64,000 nt of DNA from Ixodes scapularis (GCF_016920785.2 NW_024609835.1:170992995-171056994), one strand, 5' to 3'; counted from the first letter of the stretch, positions 45,284 to 58,384 are shown. Made by a program: numbers and translations. Notes: generated by a model from the sequence alone, not told the origin.

Positions 45284-47958
45284 GGTGGATAGCTTGGAAT
45301 TACCGCTGCTTCAAAAGAAGTTGGGATGTAATCCTCCAAGAGTGCGATAACTTGTGCAAAGCCAGATGATGGTCTCTCTGTTACCATATTTGTGAGGTGA
45401 TTCTTGTATGTAAGAGATTTGTGACGAAGATAGGCTCTTATCGTTTCTTGCGTTCTTAAAACGGCTGGTGAAATCGCTTGTGCTTCCGCAAGAGATCCCA
45501 AATTAGAAGTGCCTTTAGGAAGCCCTAAACATGTGCGAAGAGCTTGTGCTTGAATACTTTCGAGTTCTTTTAGAAGAGTACGTGAGATGTTATGCATAAC
45601 AGGCAGGCTGTAGCGCAGAAGTCCGAGAAATAAGGCATTATAAAGGGCAAGGAGTGCGGAGACAGAGCATCCCCATTTGGTTCCACTAATCATCCTGATT
45701 ATATTGATGAAAGAGGAGAGCTTCTTTTTAAGGCGTTTTACATTGGGGCTCCAGGTCAGCTGCCTATCGAGAGTGACACCCAGGAAAGTATGTTGTGTGA
45801 CATATGGAATTTCCTTTCCGTCTATTTCAATTGGGTATTTGTCCGTGTGTTTTTTTGTGAATGCCATCGCTGCTGACTTTTCCGGCGATATGTGCAGACC
45901 TCGGAGGTGTAGGTACCGTGCGGTAATGTTAATGGCTTTTTGTAGTCTTGCTTTGTTGATATACAGAGATCTACTGCAAGTCCAGAAGCAGATATCATCC
46001 GCGTATATAGACACGTGAACGGTTTTTGGGAGAATTTTCAGGAGACCTATGAGAGAAATGTTAAAAAGCATCGGGCTGAGGACGCCTCCTTGTGGTACTC
46101 CACTAGTAATATGATGAAGACCGGTGTTGCCGTCCTGTGTCGATATGTAGACTTCTCTTTCTTTTAGGTAATTGGCTATCCATTTGTGTACACGTCCTCC
46201 AAATCCAATGGCCTTCATATCTTGAAGAATAGCGTTGTGTTCTACGCAATCAAAAGCCGACTTTATGTCCACAAATACAGCTGTTGTTTTTTTATTTACT
46301 ACCTTCATTTGTTCAATACTAGTTATTAAGTCAATAACGTTGTCAATGCTGCTTCTTCCGCGTCGAAATCCATTCACGGACGAAGGATATAGATCTCTAT
46401 TTTCTAGATCCCATTCCATACGGGTAAGCAGCATTCGCTCCATTACTTTGCCTATGCAACTTGTTAATGCTATCGGACGGTAAGAGTTAATGTCTAAAGG
46501 AGATTTTCCTGGTTTTAAGATTGGTAGAACCCGAGCAATTTTCCATTCTTTCGGTACAAAACCCGTTTCCCACGAGGAGTTAAAAATGTGTAGCAGTGCG
46601 GTCCTCGCCCTCTCCCCCAAGTGGCGTAAGGCTGAATACCGTACACCATCCGTGCCTGGGGATGACCTAACGTTAGACATCTCGAGCGCCATATCAAGTT
46701 CCTTTAAGGTAAAACATGCATCAATAGCCTTGCATACGCTTACGGATACATGTCCCTCCTGCGCACTGACTTTGTCATGGGGCCTTGAAGAGCTGGAAGT
46801 GATCTTGATACAGAACTCTTCAGCTACGACTGTTTCTGTTACTTGGCGACTCAGACTGATGGCGCAGAACCGGTGAATTTGCTGTGGCCTTGCACGTAGG
46901 CTTCGCATTATTTGCCATGTTCGATCGAGTGGTTTTCTCGGGTCAAGGTTGGAACTAAGTGACCTCCAGCGTCTTTTGGAAAGTTTGTCCAAGTGGCGTT
47001 GAACACGCTTTTGCGCTCGCCTGGAAGCCCGAACATGCTCAACATTCTTAGTCTTCCTTGCCCGGCGTTCTGCTCGTCGACGAATGGCCCGAAGACGCTC
47101 ATATTCACCGTCGACTGCAGTATGAGGTTTTGTCATGTTGACATTTTTTGTCGCCTGAGAAGTTGAAGAGGTTATAGCCTCTGCAAGACCTTTTGGCTCG
47201 GTTACCGCGATACATGCGGATTCCATTTTAGTTTTAAATAGATCCCAGTCAGTATAACACATTGTGGTACGTCGCTTCGTGCAGTGCATTCCTTGAATCG
47301 TAGTGTATGTAGGAACATGATCGCTACCGTGTGTTTCAATATCTGCAAACCACGTTGTCTCCCCAGAGAGGGTTGAAGATGCGAACGAAACATCTAAAGG
47401 ACTACTCATAGATGCCCCTCTAAAATACGTCGGACTTCCGTCATTGAGTACTACAAGATCATGTTTTAGAGTGAGGTCAAATAATGCGTGTCCTCGAGTG
47501 TTATTCTTTTTACTTCCCCATGATGCGTGGTGACTGTTGAAATCGCCCGTCAGAATACGAGGGGATGGAGTTTGCTGTAGAATAGTATCGAGCCTTTGAA
47601 CGTCGAAGGGTGCTCGAGGGGGTATGTAGCCAGCAATAACTGTGAAGGAAACTTCAGCTTTTCTAATAGTTGCTGCGATATACTCATTTGTCGGGTGTGG
47701 CGGGATGTTATGTTGGACAAATGTCAGATCCTTCCGAATGCCGAGTAAAACTCTGCTGAGTTCATTTCCTCCCTGAGAATGATACAGTTCATATCCTGAT
47801 AACCTGGTGTTGTGTGACACTCGCGACTCTGAAATCGCAATAACAAGAAATTGATATTTAAACACAAATTGACGAAAGTCCGCTAGTCGGTTTCGAAGAC
47901 CTCTCGCGTTCCATTGAAGGACGGTGGCTTCACCACGAAGCTTCTCTAACGACACCAT
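45274..47958 (-). pseudogene. LINE-B ORF2: endonuclease and reverse transcriptase
   Basis: About 894 codons from the ATG at 47958 (an earlier in-frame start at 48030 is less likely). The endonuclease shows QWNARGL, ISE, LTGDFNSHH and GSDHVP. RT shows SSPGTDGV, YRPIALTSCIGK, AFDCVEHN, GVPQGGVLSP and the catalytic YADDICFW. The start overlaps the end of ORF1 (stop at 47946) by 13 bases. No stop interrupts this part. RNase H is separated by a frame change at the 3' end, so I mark the whole as broken. Confidence 0.86.
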
Positions 47959-49472
47959 AGCTTGATAAGTGGAAGTATTGCATTGATCACAGTTAGTAGT
48001 GCTTGGGATAGGGGAGACTCCCATGTACAAAGGATACTACGGATGACATTGACGATTGTTTGAAGCTTGTCCCCAGTAATAGACGGTTGATCTTTGGCTG
48101 GTGCCTTGGATGTGTCCTGCCTGGGTTGCCTGTTTTCTTTGACTTCTACATCAGATTTCGAAGCTGAATTGGGGAGTCTGGGAAGTTCGTTTTCATTCTT
48201 CAACTCCAAGGTAGATACTTGGGCGTCTCTTGGCTTCACATGTGTTTGGATTTGTCTAACGTTTGACAGCTGTGTTGACGAGGAGGGTTGTGGATCTTGA
48301 ATCCCATCCTGTAGAAGTTGGTGAACCCCCAGGTCTTGTTTCGTTTTTGTACCATCTGTTTTAGAGCGACCTTGGGACACTTTCTCCGTCGATGACAGTA
48401 GGGCTGCTTTTGCTGTTGTGTACCCAACTTTAGCTTCGCTCTTGTACTGGTATATTTTCTTTTCCCTTTGGTACACAGGGCACAGATGCGATGTCGAGTC
48501 ATGTGCTTTACCGCAATTTGTGCAGAGCAGGTCAGCCGCTTCACACTTCATACGGTCGTGTGCTCCTCCACAGCGAGTGCAACGCACGTCGTTTGTGCAG
48601 GCGGTTTAGACATGTCCAAAACGACCGCATTTCCAGCATTGACGTGGTTTCTCTATGTACGGCTGCAACTTGAACCATGTGTATCCCACGGTGACATATT
48701 CTGGTAGTGTGTCCGTGCTGAAGACGACTTTGACAGACTCAGATTTCCCCAGTCGAGAAATGGAGATGACGGGTGCAGTTGCACGGACTGCCGATTGTAG
48801 CTCGGCTTCGGTAATGTCTACTGGTACCTGGTAGATCACTCCGGCCGCCAATTCCCGTGGAAGTGGTTCGTAAGCGATGACAGGTATTCCACCTAATGAG
48901 GTGAGTCCAAGAAGCGCTTTCGTGGCTTCAGTGTTTCTTGTGTCAATCGCCAGCACGTTGAGTCTTCGGTTGGGCCTAACCAAGATGACCCCATCTGGAG
49001 CAGTCATTTCAAGTTTCTCTGTAATCTTCATCGGGTTAATTGTAGCAATCATGCTTATTGGATCTTTGGGCTTGATTATCACTGTAAGGCGGGGGTGAGC
49101 CTGGGTCATGGTTTTGACTGTCTTACTGCTGCAGTCTGAGCTAGTAGATGGTTTGCGTCTCTTTCGGCCCAGGACCATTTGATATGGCTCTGAATTCATA
49201 TCTTGATCATCAGAGATACTTTCGTAGTAGGATATGGTGCTCGAGGAGCTCGACATACCCGTTGAATCCTGTTCCATTTCGGTTGGCGTGGCAGCTTGGC
49301 CGGAAGGAAGGCCCTCCGCGGCCATGGTCGGTGAGCGATGCGTCAAATTAGAAGATCGTATAGTTTTTCCCTGGCCGGAGCAGTGAGAAACGTGATTAAA
49401 ATCAAAATATAGCGAGACGCTCACAATAGCAGTGAAAACAGAACAGACTTCTTCTTTTTCATCGCCACCCAT
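47946..49472 (-). pseudogene. LINE-B ORF1 (gag-like, zinc knuckles) with an internal stop
   Basis: One frame from 49472 to 47946, with one stop at 48606-48608 inside the first zinc knuckle (CWKCGRFGHV, stop). The frame then continues with CTRCGGAHDRMKC and CTNCGKAHDSTSHLC. The upstream part has a Ser/Thr-rich N-terminus and an RNA-binding-like region. It would package the LINE RNA. A single substitution explains the stop. Confidence 0.8.
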
Positions 49473-49475
49473 GTA

Positions 49476-52400
49476 CTAATGCTGGCATAAAACAGCTACC
49501 TCACGCTGCCAGAAATACACTCCTATAACAACAACAAAAAAGATTTGTAGTTTTTTTTTAATAAGGAATGTGTGAGGGCTTGGATCATCCTTTCCCTGAA
49601 CCACAGTGCCTTTGGCGCTTCCTCGGCTGCCCAAAAACCCTGACTTTCTTTTTGCGGTTGCCGCTGGCTGCATTATTGAACTCGTGAAAGCGGTTCGGTG
49701 TTCCAACAAAAAGTACACATCGATCTTACTTTAGCCAAGCATTTGGGGAACTTCCTGCTCACCCTGACGACCTCTACTGTATAAATTCATCAACCCAAAA
49801 AGTGCTGAATTTTCAGAACGGAGGATGACCTCTTCCCGTCGGACTAACATGACTCAAGCTTTGTTTGCGGACCTGTTAAATTCACCTTGTTAACAAGCTT
49901 TCTAACTCCAGAGTGTAACCAACAGACAAAAGAGTACTATTTCCGAACACGCAGCAGTGCAGCAGATAGCTCCGACCGTTAGCGGGCCATTTTTGTTAGA
50001 CCGACAAGCCGCAATGATTGTTACTATATGCCTAATGCGAATGAAATATAAGGACAAACTTTTCCAACGGAGGATACCGAACTATGCCCAGTTCAGTGTT
50101 ACACCAGCAGTGTACAGCCTCCAGTGTTACACCAGCAGTGTACAGCCTCAAACATTAAAAAAGACCCGCTTGACGAGGCAATTTCACGTGACTCTGCAGG
50201 GTTTGCTTTGGTAAGGCCTATGTCACTGCATCCATGCAAAATAACGCTAAGCTGGCATTATGGTCGCCATTTTGGTTCCTGATATGAACAGTTTTTCCCT
50301 GACCTCTCCATTCTTGGTGAGCTTATCTAAATTCAGTGGTGGCGGGTAGCTTGCAGAGACGTTTTTTGAACACCAAGATTGTTGTTCGCGCACCAGCGAA
50401 CAAGCGCACATCTCCACATCGCAGCTACATGCGGCGTCGGTGCTTCGCGGCACTGAAAAATGACTTTCCTGTCTTTAAATACGCAATAACAAAATAAGAA
50501 ACCTGTGTAGATAAGCTTGATTATTAAGTGGATTGCATGCACAGCGCCAACGGCCTTAGACTGGCGAGGAACGTTATCAATATGATGATGCTCCATAGCG
50601 ATCTTTGTGCGACTGATTCGCAGCGACCCTTTCGAAGCTTCAAATACTTGAATGGACCAAAATGGCGATTACCATGACAACTGAGACTGATAATCCAATC
50701 ATCTCGCTAGGTTCTGTCATCTGTATGTTAGTAGCTGTTTGTGCCCGGCTAGCAGGCAAGGAAGGAAATGTCGTTACTTTCCCAGGAACCAGTGACTGTA
50801 GTCAGGCCTATATTGCTTGGGGTGAGGAAATAATCTTACCTTCTTTCTACCCTCTCTCGATCTCTTTCTCTCTAAAGATACAGTGTCTCTGACCAACGTG
50901 CGATTTGCAGCGTCGCATAAGCTACCTCGGCAAATGGGTATTTAATGTTGTGGGAGACTGTCCTTGCCGATTCATTCGGATTTGATCCCATAAATGTTTA
51001 TAACGCCCCATTGTTGTGATACAAAACGAAACGTAGACCAAACCAAACGACTCGGTTTTTGCCGCATACCCATCCTCTCCCTTCACGGACACACATTTGT
51101 CATCATACTTCGAGAAACGGGATCTCGGTCTACTTGTCACCGCAAAAATCGGCACATGGCAAAAGCGGCGGGGAAGCGGCATTTATTTGCCTACAACTCA
51201 CGGTAAATTGGCGTGGACAATGGCGCGCTTAATCATCATCGTCTTGGTTGGCCCCGAGGCCACGGAGCCCGCGGCTGCCCGCGAGAGCGGAATGAGTGTG
51301 CCGGACGGCTCTTCGAGGGAGGGAAGAGGGGCCCGCGTTTCTTCTGGCCGAGTAATATACGCGCCGCTTTCTATTCCCTGCCAGACGGCCGTGACAAATG
51401 GGGCCGCCGTGTCCGGGCTAAGCACATCGAGAATCGATGTCCGCGACAGGCGCGCGGGCGGGCCACTGGCCCCTCGCGCTCCGCCGCCACCGCCCTTTTA
51501 AGCGCCACGGACGCCGCCCCGGAACGTCCACGCCAATTCGGGCATGCAGCCGAGCCTGGAAGATGCGGCGCGGTTCGGTGCGCGGCTCTATCGGAAGAAG
51601 ATCAAATCGTCGCGTGCTTAGCGGCTGAGTTGTGAACTAAATCACGGGGACAATAAATGCGTTTCTGACTCACGGCGTTCTCCTGGGGATCGGGATCAAT
51701 CAGTGAAAGGTCCATGAAACGCCTGTCCCAACCGAACGCTGTCGGAGCAATCGTGTTCGATCTGTGCCCCGAACTCGATCGGGGAAGATGACGTAAAGAA
51801 TTCAATTTACAAGCCTCGTGTTGAGTTGTGGAAAGCAAGCAGGACAAAGCGCCCCCATATGGACCAAGTCATGTTCACAAACAAACCGGAGCGCCCTCTA
51901 GCGGACACCACCGGCGCCGCGCATGCGCGATGGAGTGTGGACAAGAAGCTCGCCGTCGCCACTGAACGAACCATTGAAATGCGATGTCTTCGGCGTCGGT
52001 GTGAGTCCTCGTGCTCTTTCTCGCGTTGGAATTGTTGATTCTACGTCTTTCTGGCAATTCGCAACTTTCAGCGATGGTGGTACCGCAGTGGGAGAGTCGC
52101 GATCTCTAGCTCCTGGATGATCGGCTTTGCAATAAATGTGCTTGTCAACACCTTTCTGACGTAAAAAAATTAAGTAGGGCTCTAATACAGCTGGTGTAGA
52201 AGAAAAAAAAATTACTTATGTGTCGCAGATCCAGCCTCGTACCGCTGTTCTGCGACGATCATCGAGATGACAGCCATTTTGATAGGCAGCAGTGCGCCCC
52301 CCGGAGGTCGTGAAAGTTGCGAATGTCTGACTACTTGAGCGCCCTCAGCGAAATTAAGGAGGCCCGTTACACCGCGAAGCTTCGAGTGCATAATGTGACA

Positions 52401-52540
52401 TCCGGCGATTCATTCCGCATGGACACCGCAGAATGGACGCTAAAGCCTTATTCGCACGATGAGATTCCGCTCGCAATTGTCAGTCGCGACGTCGCTCGGG
52501 CTGTAAAATCGTGAGCCGTAGCTCAGATGGTCGACACCGA
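49476..52540. other. Intergenic, mostly unassigned
   Basis: It contains a two-copy 28-bp direct repeat (50094-50149) and a GC-rich stretch (51200-51650) followed by AATAAA (51652). A second AATAAA lies at 52131. Small frames lack domain features. It may hold decayed LTRs but no boundaries could be defended. Confidence 0.4.
50094..50149. repeat. 28-bp direct repeat, two copies
   Basis: cagtgttacaccagcagtgt plus eight more bases, twice head to tail with no difference. Confidence 0.95.
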
Positions 52541-55500
52541 CACTGAAAATCGCAAGTAGAATCGGACTGGTAACACTGATCAACATCACCTTCTATCTAC
52601 TGTTTACACTGAGCCTGCTTACCCCAACCAACATTCAAACCTAACAGTATTTTAAGGCCTGCACTTACTTCTTATCGCAAACATCGGGTCAATGTTTGGT
52701 CTACGGGCCGCTGTCGTTCGAAAAGGCAGACAACAACCAGAAACGTTGGAAAGACCAGGCGAGAATTCGAACGATCAGGCGGCCGTTTGGACTTGAAGGC
52801 GCACTGAACGGAGTACGCAAGTGATCCATATAACTTGACTGTTTTTCCGCGTTTATGTTGGAACAAAACAAATAAATCTGACGACCACAAATATCCGTGA
52901 ATTCAACCCAAAGTGGTGTTTGGATAGCACACGCATGTCAGAAAGTACCCCCTCCCCCCACACACACAGACACGCACAAAAAAAATGTGAAAAAAGAAAA
53001 AGAATTTGTGCGTAATATTTACGTCGCGATAATCATTTGAACAATTCTGATATATTTAATATTAAATTTCAGGGTTTACCATCTTTCAGAATGACTCCTA
53101 ACCAAAAATGAGACTAGCAAAATAAGGATCGTATTCTAAATTTTTTCTTTTCGCAAAAAGTTTGTTTTGCATACTTGCCTATCCTATCAAGGCACTTACT
53201 TATCTCATTTAGGAGTTCAGAGTCCCTTTAAGGATGCAGTTCCACGTCAGCCGAGCTGAACAGGGAGGAGTTTGTTTTTTATCGTGTAAGCTATATATAG
53301 AAATTATATATAAAAAACAAAAACAATTTGCAAAACCTATAAAGAAAAAGTGAAGAGAACAAAAAAAAGTAAAGGCGTGGTCCCAGCAGCTGAGCATATC
53401 TAGAGCCGCATGTTACCCGAGAGGTTGGGGTATGAATTAAGAATAGATAAATCGCAAAATATTTAAATTGAAATGCACTTGAACCAGAGATTTCAGATCG
53501 CGAGCTGATTTGCCTACCTCCCGACTGGAATAAGAATACACGCCATTTAGAGTGTACACTGCGCGAAACTTAATGCGAGCATGCAATATCCAGCTTTTTC
53601 CCCTTTCTTTTCTTTATAGAACTGAAACGTCCTCACAAATATGACGGCAGTCGTGTCATATTGGTCATGCAAAAAACTCTTTGCAAACCTGCTCGAAGCA
53701 CACGTATGAATGATATGCTTCGTACATGCTTGAGGTGCACATAGTTCAATCATGAACTCTGCATCGCCCACCATTTATTTTGTAGGATGTACGATGAGTG
53801 GTGGCTGTGGGTTAACAATGAATGTCGCCCGGTGTCGGTTTCACGCAGGTATTCCCCAGTTGGTGTTAGCAACATTCGCTGAGACCAATCGAGTGAGGGC
53901 AGAACCATCGCGAACAGCATTTCAGACAATAGCGGAGAAACCCTCACCGATAACCTTCACCTCCGACGGAATAGTGAGGAAAGGGTAAAGCCAGACGGGC
54001 CGTCAAAATCTCGACGGCAATGACCTCCGTAAGCTCCCATACCAACGCCGTAATATTCTAACTCGGCTCATAAACGTCCCTCAAACCTTTATAAGTGTTT
54101 ATCGCCTTCAAAGGCAAACAAGTGTCATCGTCGAAGCCGGTCCGCCGAGATCACTTTTTGACAGGCAGCGAAGAAGGCAGCCTCCCCTCGCCACCGTTCT
54201 GTTATTCTTCCCGCACTCTTTCCCACGTCCCACTCGTTACCTGAACGCCGGTCCGGACCGCGAACGAAGCCGGCTTCTGGCGTTGAGCGGCGTTCGCCGC
54301 TAATCCCTCTTCAACTCATGGGCGCGATAGGGAACACTGAAGCGAGATTTATAAGGGCCCGACCCGAAGGCCAAGTCGCCGACGGCAAACCGAGCGCCGT
54401 TGCTGTGGGTCGCGTTCGCAGCTGCCAACGCCTATTGAGAGAAGGGCTCGGCTGGCTTCTTTTAACTTTGGCGGCGGCGGCGGGAAGCCCTTGTCGTTTT
54501 TGTACAGTGGACCGCGCGGCGAAGCGAGCCAAAACACACGGGCCGCGCCTGCAGCGACCAAGAGCAAAAGAGGTGACCATGGCGACGTGGCTGGCAGGAG
54601 ATTAGCTCGAAATTGAATCCTGATCCCCCTCACCGGGGCTTCGATAAGATGCCCGAGGACTTTGGCTGTCTCTTACGCCCCTTTTTACGCCGGCTCTGGG
54701 CCCGTGTGCGTGGGTTTCGGAGGGCGAGCAGAGGGTGCCCGGCGTAGACGTGCGATCGGGATTGTTTGAGCAGGGGATGGCGGCCGGGGTCGCCTCCCAA
54801 CGGTTAGGCGTCGAAATGTGCTGTGCTTGCCGGGGCGGGGGCCGGGGGGGGGGGGGGGGGGGGCGCCGCCGCCGCCTCATGAGGTCTGCCGAGTCGAGAG
54901 CGCTGCCCTGAAGCAGCGGCGAGCCCGAACAGACGGCTTTGGGGAGTAGCTGTAGTGGCGACGAGATCAAACTACAGGGGGCGCTTCGTGCAGTTTGCTT
55001 TCCTCGGTGCGAATATTACGTGACGTATCTCGATTGAGCGGGCACGATTGGACACGAGCGGTTCGTCACCGTTCGGTTGGGACTCGTGTTCCATTGGTGC
55101 TGCACTGATTGAACACGACTCCTACCTGAACTCTGATGCAGAGTTTGGCTACCTCAGCAAAGTGCTGTGTCAGAAATGCCAACGAATAATCCGTAGAGCA
55201 GCAACTCAATCACTCACGCTTAAAAAACCTCTGACATGCTAGGCGTTGAAATGGCATGTCAGGACATTACAAAAAAATTGTTTTACTATTGAGGTGCGTA
55301 GTTTTTTTTTTATAAAAATAGAAATACGAGGCCCAATTCAAAGTTCCCGCCAATGCACTGTGACGTAACAGTGTACCGCAAGGTGTAGGGGCGGTCAGAA
55401 GGGAGGCATCGGCGGAAGTCACGTGAGTTGTATCCCTCCCAGGGGGGTAAAGGTGGGGGAGGAGGAGTGCCAAATCCCGCGCGCCGACATCCTGGGTCCC

Positions 55501-56640
55501 GAGTGAAAGATCGCGAAAGAGAGCGACAGAACACGAGAGAAAGAAACCAATGTTGCCACTGAAGGACGATAGTCGCAATGGTAATCGCGAAGACTGAAAA
55601 CTCTCAGCAATATAAACAGTGATAATTTAACGTTGCAAACTAAACTCTGAGCTATTCTAAGGTTTATAAAAAGCAGCATACTCATTACGCTGCATTAACT
55701 TCCCTTCTGTCGAAATCTCGAAAATCTGGTAGTTGCGCGGTTTCGTAAATCCGGGCGCGGCCACCCGCACCTGGAAATACGAAACTAAACCAGATAACCG
55801 AAGCCGGTTTTCTGGTTTAGTTTAGTGTTGACGGGAGGCCGTACATCTGCGAGCTATGCAAAAAGAAAGCTTCGAAAGGAACGCGAATATCTTTCCACCG
55901 GTAAGTTCGTGGATTGTTGAAGTTCATGACACTGTTCTGATGATATATTTGTGAAATCGAAGGCAGCTGGTAACCATGTGGGACCCCGATGGTCTGCCTG
56001 CATGTTCCACCGTTTGCGGCAGCCAGAATGCATGGGAAAATGGCGGACCTTTTCCTCTAGAGTTAGTACGTACGATCTCTATGATCCCTCCTTGTGCTTA
56101 CCGCGAACGCGTGTAATATTTTTTTTTTAAATATTTTTGTTTTTCTCCGCACCTCCACAAGCGATCCAAGCAGACAACCCGAAGGAAAAATCCATCAATG
56201 TAACCCAGTTTGGCAGTCAATGTTTTCTAGTGAACCGCTGACTGTGCCTGACTGTACGTCAAGCATGTCTGATTGGCCAACAAGTTACTCTGACCGACAG
56301 TCAAACTCCAGTCAGACTCCACTTGTCGGCCTTCTGATGGTTTCCTGGTGGCGGTCGGCCGCCGCGAAATTCCATCAAGATGTCTTGGTGGCGATTCTGA
56401 TTGTACATCGATTGTCTCTGACTGTACGTCTAAAAGCTTTGACGTGCAGACAGACATACGGTCAAAGGACGTAAAGTTCGTTCGGGTACCACTATTTCGT
56501 CAAATCTATTAATACAAAAAATAATCTATGCACAAGAAAACGATTTCGGGACGTCAGCCCATAAAACCGCTGATGTTAGAGATACGACACGCAGCCGACC
56601 GACAACCTTGATCAGAAGCCCGCCGAAACGGCGAACACGC
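52541..56640. other. Intergenic, unassigned
   Basis: About 4.1 kb without a convincing gene. Contents: an AT-rich section (52900-53500), a GC-rich section (54200-54970) with a G20 run (54844-54863), short hairpins near 55233-55262 and 55782-55823, and sequence leading to the promoter at 56655. Confidence 0.45.
55782..55823. other. 42-bp hairpin
   Basis: AAACTAAACCAGA pairs perfectly with TCTGGTTTAGTTT, and the interior AACCG/CCGGTT extends the pairing. It may be part of a decayed foldback. Confidence 0.75.
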
Positions 56641-56654
56641 CACTTCGCTTCGCC

Positions 56655-56660
56655 TATAAA
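56655..56660 (+). promoter_or_regulatory. TATA box upstream of the BEND5-like exon
   Basis: TATAAA lies 94 bp before the ATG at 56749, leaving room for a start site about 25-30 bp downstream. It is positioned as expected for a core promoter. Confidence 0.5.
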
Positions 56661-56748
56661 GGCATCGCCGAGCTTTCATGAACGATCGCTCTCGACTCGT
56701 TTTGTTTTCCTGCTTGCTCCAACCTGTCGATCCTGCCCGGGCTCTACA

Positions 56749-56923
56749 ATGTCTTATGTTTTAGTAGAATTTCTACTCGACAAGACCCAGCCTGTTGTGA
56801 GTTCCGACGATGTAAGGGACTTTAGCGGTGTAGTTGAAGACGACAAAGCGTACCAGGTCTACTGGGCCGGAGACGAGCGAACAAAAGGATCGGTCTACGA
56901 CGCGAAAGTACTCTACGTGGCAG
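56749..56923 (+). CDS. First coding exon of a BEND5-like gene
   Basis: The ATG at 56749 (context CTACAATG) opens 58 codons plus one base, ending at CAG|GTGAGT (donor at 56924). The peptide starts MSYVLVEFLLD and includes VRDF, YQVYW and AKVLYVAG. The pattern 'Y-VRF/EF-D ... V-DF ... Y-V-W ... A-VL' resembles the N-terminal region of BEND5-type proteins, which carry a DNA-binding BEN domain near the C-terminus. No BEN domain exon is seen before the window ends, so this is either the first exon of a gene with a long intron or an isolated duplicate. The intron after it is filled with transposons. Confidence 0.55.
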
Positions 56924-57092
56924 GTGAGTAGAACTGAAGTACGGCGAGTGGTGTACGAGTGCTTTGCATAACATCCTGAAGGCTTAACTGCATTTGTAGC
57001 CGAAGCATCTCGTATAAAAGGAATGGTCAAATCGAGTTTCCAAAGCATAGCACAGGGAAAAAGAAGACGCCGTTCGAAACGGTCGCTTTTCG

Positions 57093-58112
57093 ATGCTCTC
57101 CAGTGAAAATACACCGGCCACAGGCCAAGGAATCGCTGAGGCTTCGGCCAGAACCACTGAAACGACGACTGAAGAGTATCGGATCGTCCTCCCCCGCCTA
57201 CCTACAGGTAATTTGAGCCTCAATTCGGTATTTCTGCACGGAGATCTGGCAGCGAGGCCATACAGAGCACCGGACTTCCGAGACGCCTTACGAGACGTGG
57301 TCGATAGCCAGGAAATCATCTGGATAGGCCAATTCCAGATGAGTCACGTATTGATGGTGACTTGCGCAAGTGCACACGCGAAGGCCAAACTCGTCAACAA
57401 AGCTGAACTACGCGTAAAGGGACGCAGGTGCCTGACTATCGCCTCGGACACCAGAGACGTAAAACTGAAGCTACTATGGCTTCCCGTCCACATGGAAAGT
57501 CAACGTATCGAGGTAGCGCTGGCACCATTCGGTACAGTTCGTTCCATCGTAAAGGAAAAGTGGAGATGCGCCGGAATGGAACAGATGGAGACGCTCAACA
57601 AAGAAGTGACCTTGAGGCTTCGGGAAGGGATGAACGCAAGCCAAATTCCGCACCAGCTAACAGTCTTTGGCTCACGAAGCTTGGTGCTCGTGCCGGGCCG
57701 TCCTCCACTATGCCTTCGATGTAATCGCATAGGTCACATCCGTCGTGAGTGTAGAACGCCACGATGCGGGGAGTGCCGCCGTTATGGCCACGCTACGAGT
57801 GAGTGTGTGATGACCAACGCAGACAAGCTAGGCCAATCAAGAAGCCCGACTGACGACATTGTCCAGGAACACCTCATGGACATCAGCGAGGATGTCGACG
57901 CCACAGGAGAGGCGATCGCTCCCACTTCCTCGACAGCGAAAACTGAGTTGGAAATTTCGACACAGCAGTCACAGTCCGGCAGCCCTGAGAAGACGACACC
58001 TAACGCAGGGCCAGGCCCGGTAACGCAAGGAAACACAATCAAGGAAACAAAGGAAGATTGGCCAAATAGCGAATTTCCTCACTTAAACACGACGCCGGAG
58101 CTTTCTTTCTAA
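57093..58112 (+). CDS. LINE-C ORF1 with two CCHC zinc knuckles
   Basis: An intact 339-codon frame. The central region (about 45-190) has the RNA-binding-like fold seen in many arthropod zinc-knuckle ORF1 proteins (HGDLAARPYR at its start). Two zinc knuckles follow at about residues 208-240 (CLRCNRIGHIRREC and CGECRRYGHATSEC). The tail is Ser/Thr/Glu-rich. It would bind LINE RNA. It could also be mistaken for a host zinc-knuckle protein, but the endonuclease ORF right after it settles the matter. Confidence 0.8.
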   Translation: MLSSENTPATGQGIAEASARTTETTTEEYRIVLPRLPTGNLSLNSVFLHGDLAARPYRAPDFRDALRDVVDSQEIIWIGQFQMSHVLMVTCASAHAKAKLVNKAELRVKGRRCLTIASDTRDVKLKLLWLPVHMESQRIEVALAPFGTVRSIVKEKWRCAGMEQMETLNKEVTLRLREGMNASQIPHQLTVFGSRSLVLVPGRPPLCLRCNRIGHIRRECRTPRCGECRRYGHATSECVMTNADKLGQSRSPTDDIVQEHLMDISEDVDATGEAIAPTSSTAKTELEISTQQSQSGSPEKTTPNAGPGPVTQGNTIKETKEDWPNSEFPHLNTTPELSF

Positions 58113-58384
58113 CAGCTGCTACATCGACGAGAACGTCCCACCCCGTACAGCGGAGCACCCGTCAAACGACCCGCTCCTTCAACAACGACTACGTCCCAGT
58201 CATCTATAGCAGGTGACTCAGAAGACAAGAACGACGAGAGAGGTGACGTGAAACGCAAGCTGACCACGATGCGGGAACAGCCACACAGCAAGACCCCACA
58301 GCCAGACAATGTGGTGAAAGACGGCGATGCACTGCCACCCTAACTAACATCTCTCTGGCATTTCCTCCCCTCAGCTTCGCTACC

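Larger units (their letters stand above)
44288..49475 (-). mobile_element. I-like LINE with RNase H (LINE-B)
   Basis: A minus-strand non-LTR element in the order gag-like ORF1, endonuclease, reverse transcriptase, RNase H, C-terminal zinc knuckle. RNase H after RT is typical of the I group and relatives. The end is a TAG/TAA-rich trinucleotide tail directly after the stop, reminiscent of the TAA tail of the Drosophila I element. The 5' limit near 49475 is set only by the first codon of ORF1. Confidence 0.85.

Noticed and set aside
51200..51660. GC-rich stretch with open frames and AATAAA, possible gene
   Set aside because: Three overlapping frames on both strands with no domain, splice or start evidence. 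A decayed LTR is as likely.
51840..52160. Possible solo LTR with AATAAA at 52131
   Set aside because: No matching TG/CA ends with a flanking duplication could be found.
52503..52570. tRNA-like start (TAGCTCAGATGG)
   Set aside because: It matches an A box but there is no B box or T arm at the right distance.
57093..58112. Host zinc-knuckle gene
   Set aside because: An endonuclease reading follows in LINE order, so it is LINE ORF1.
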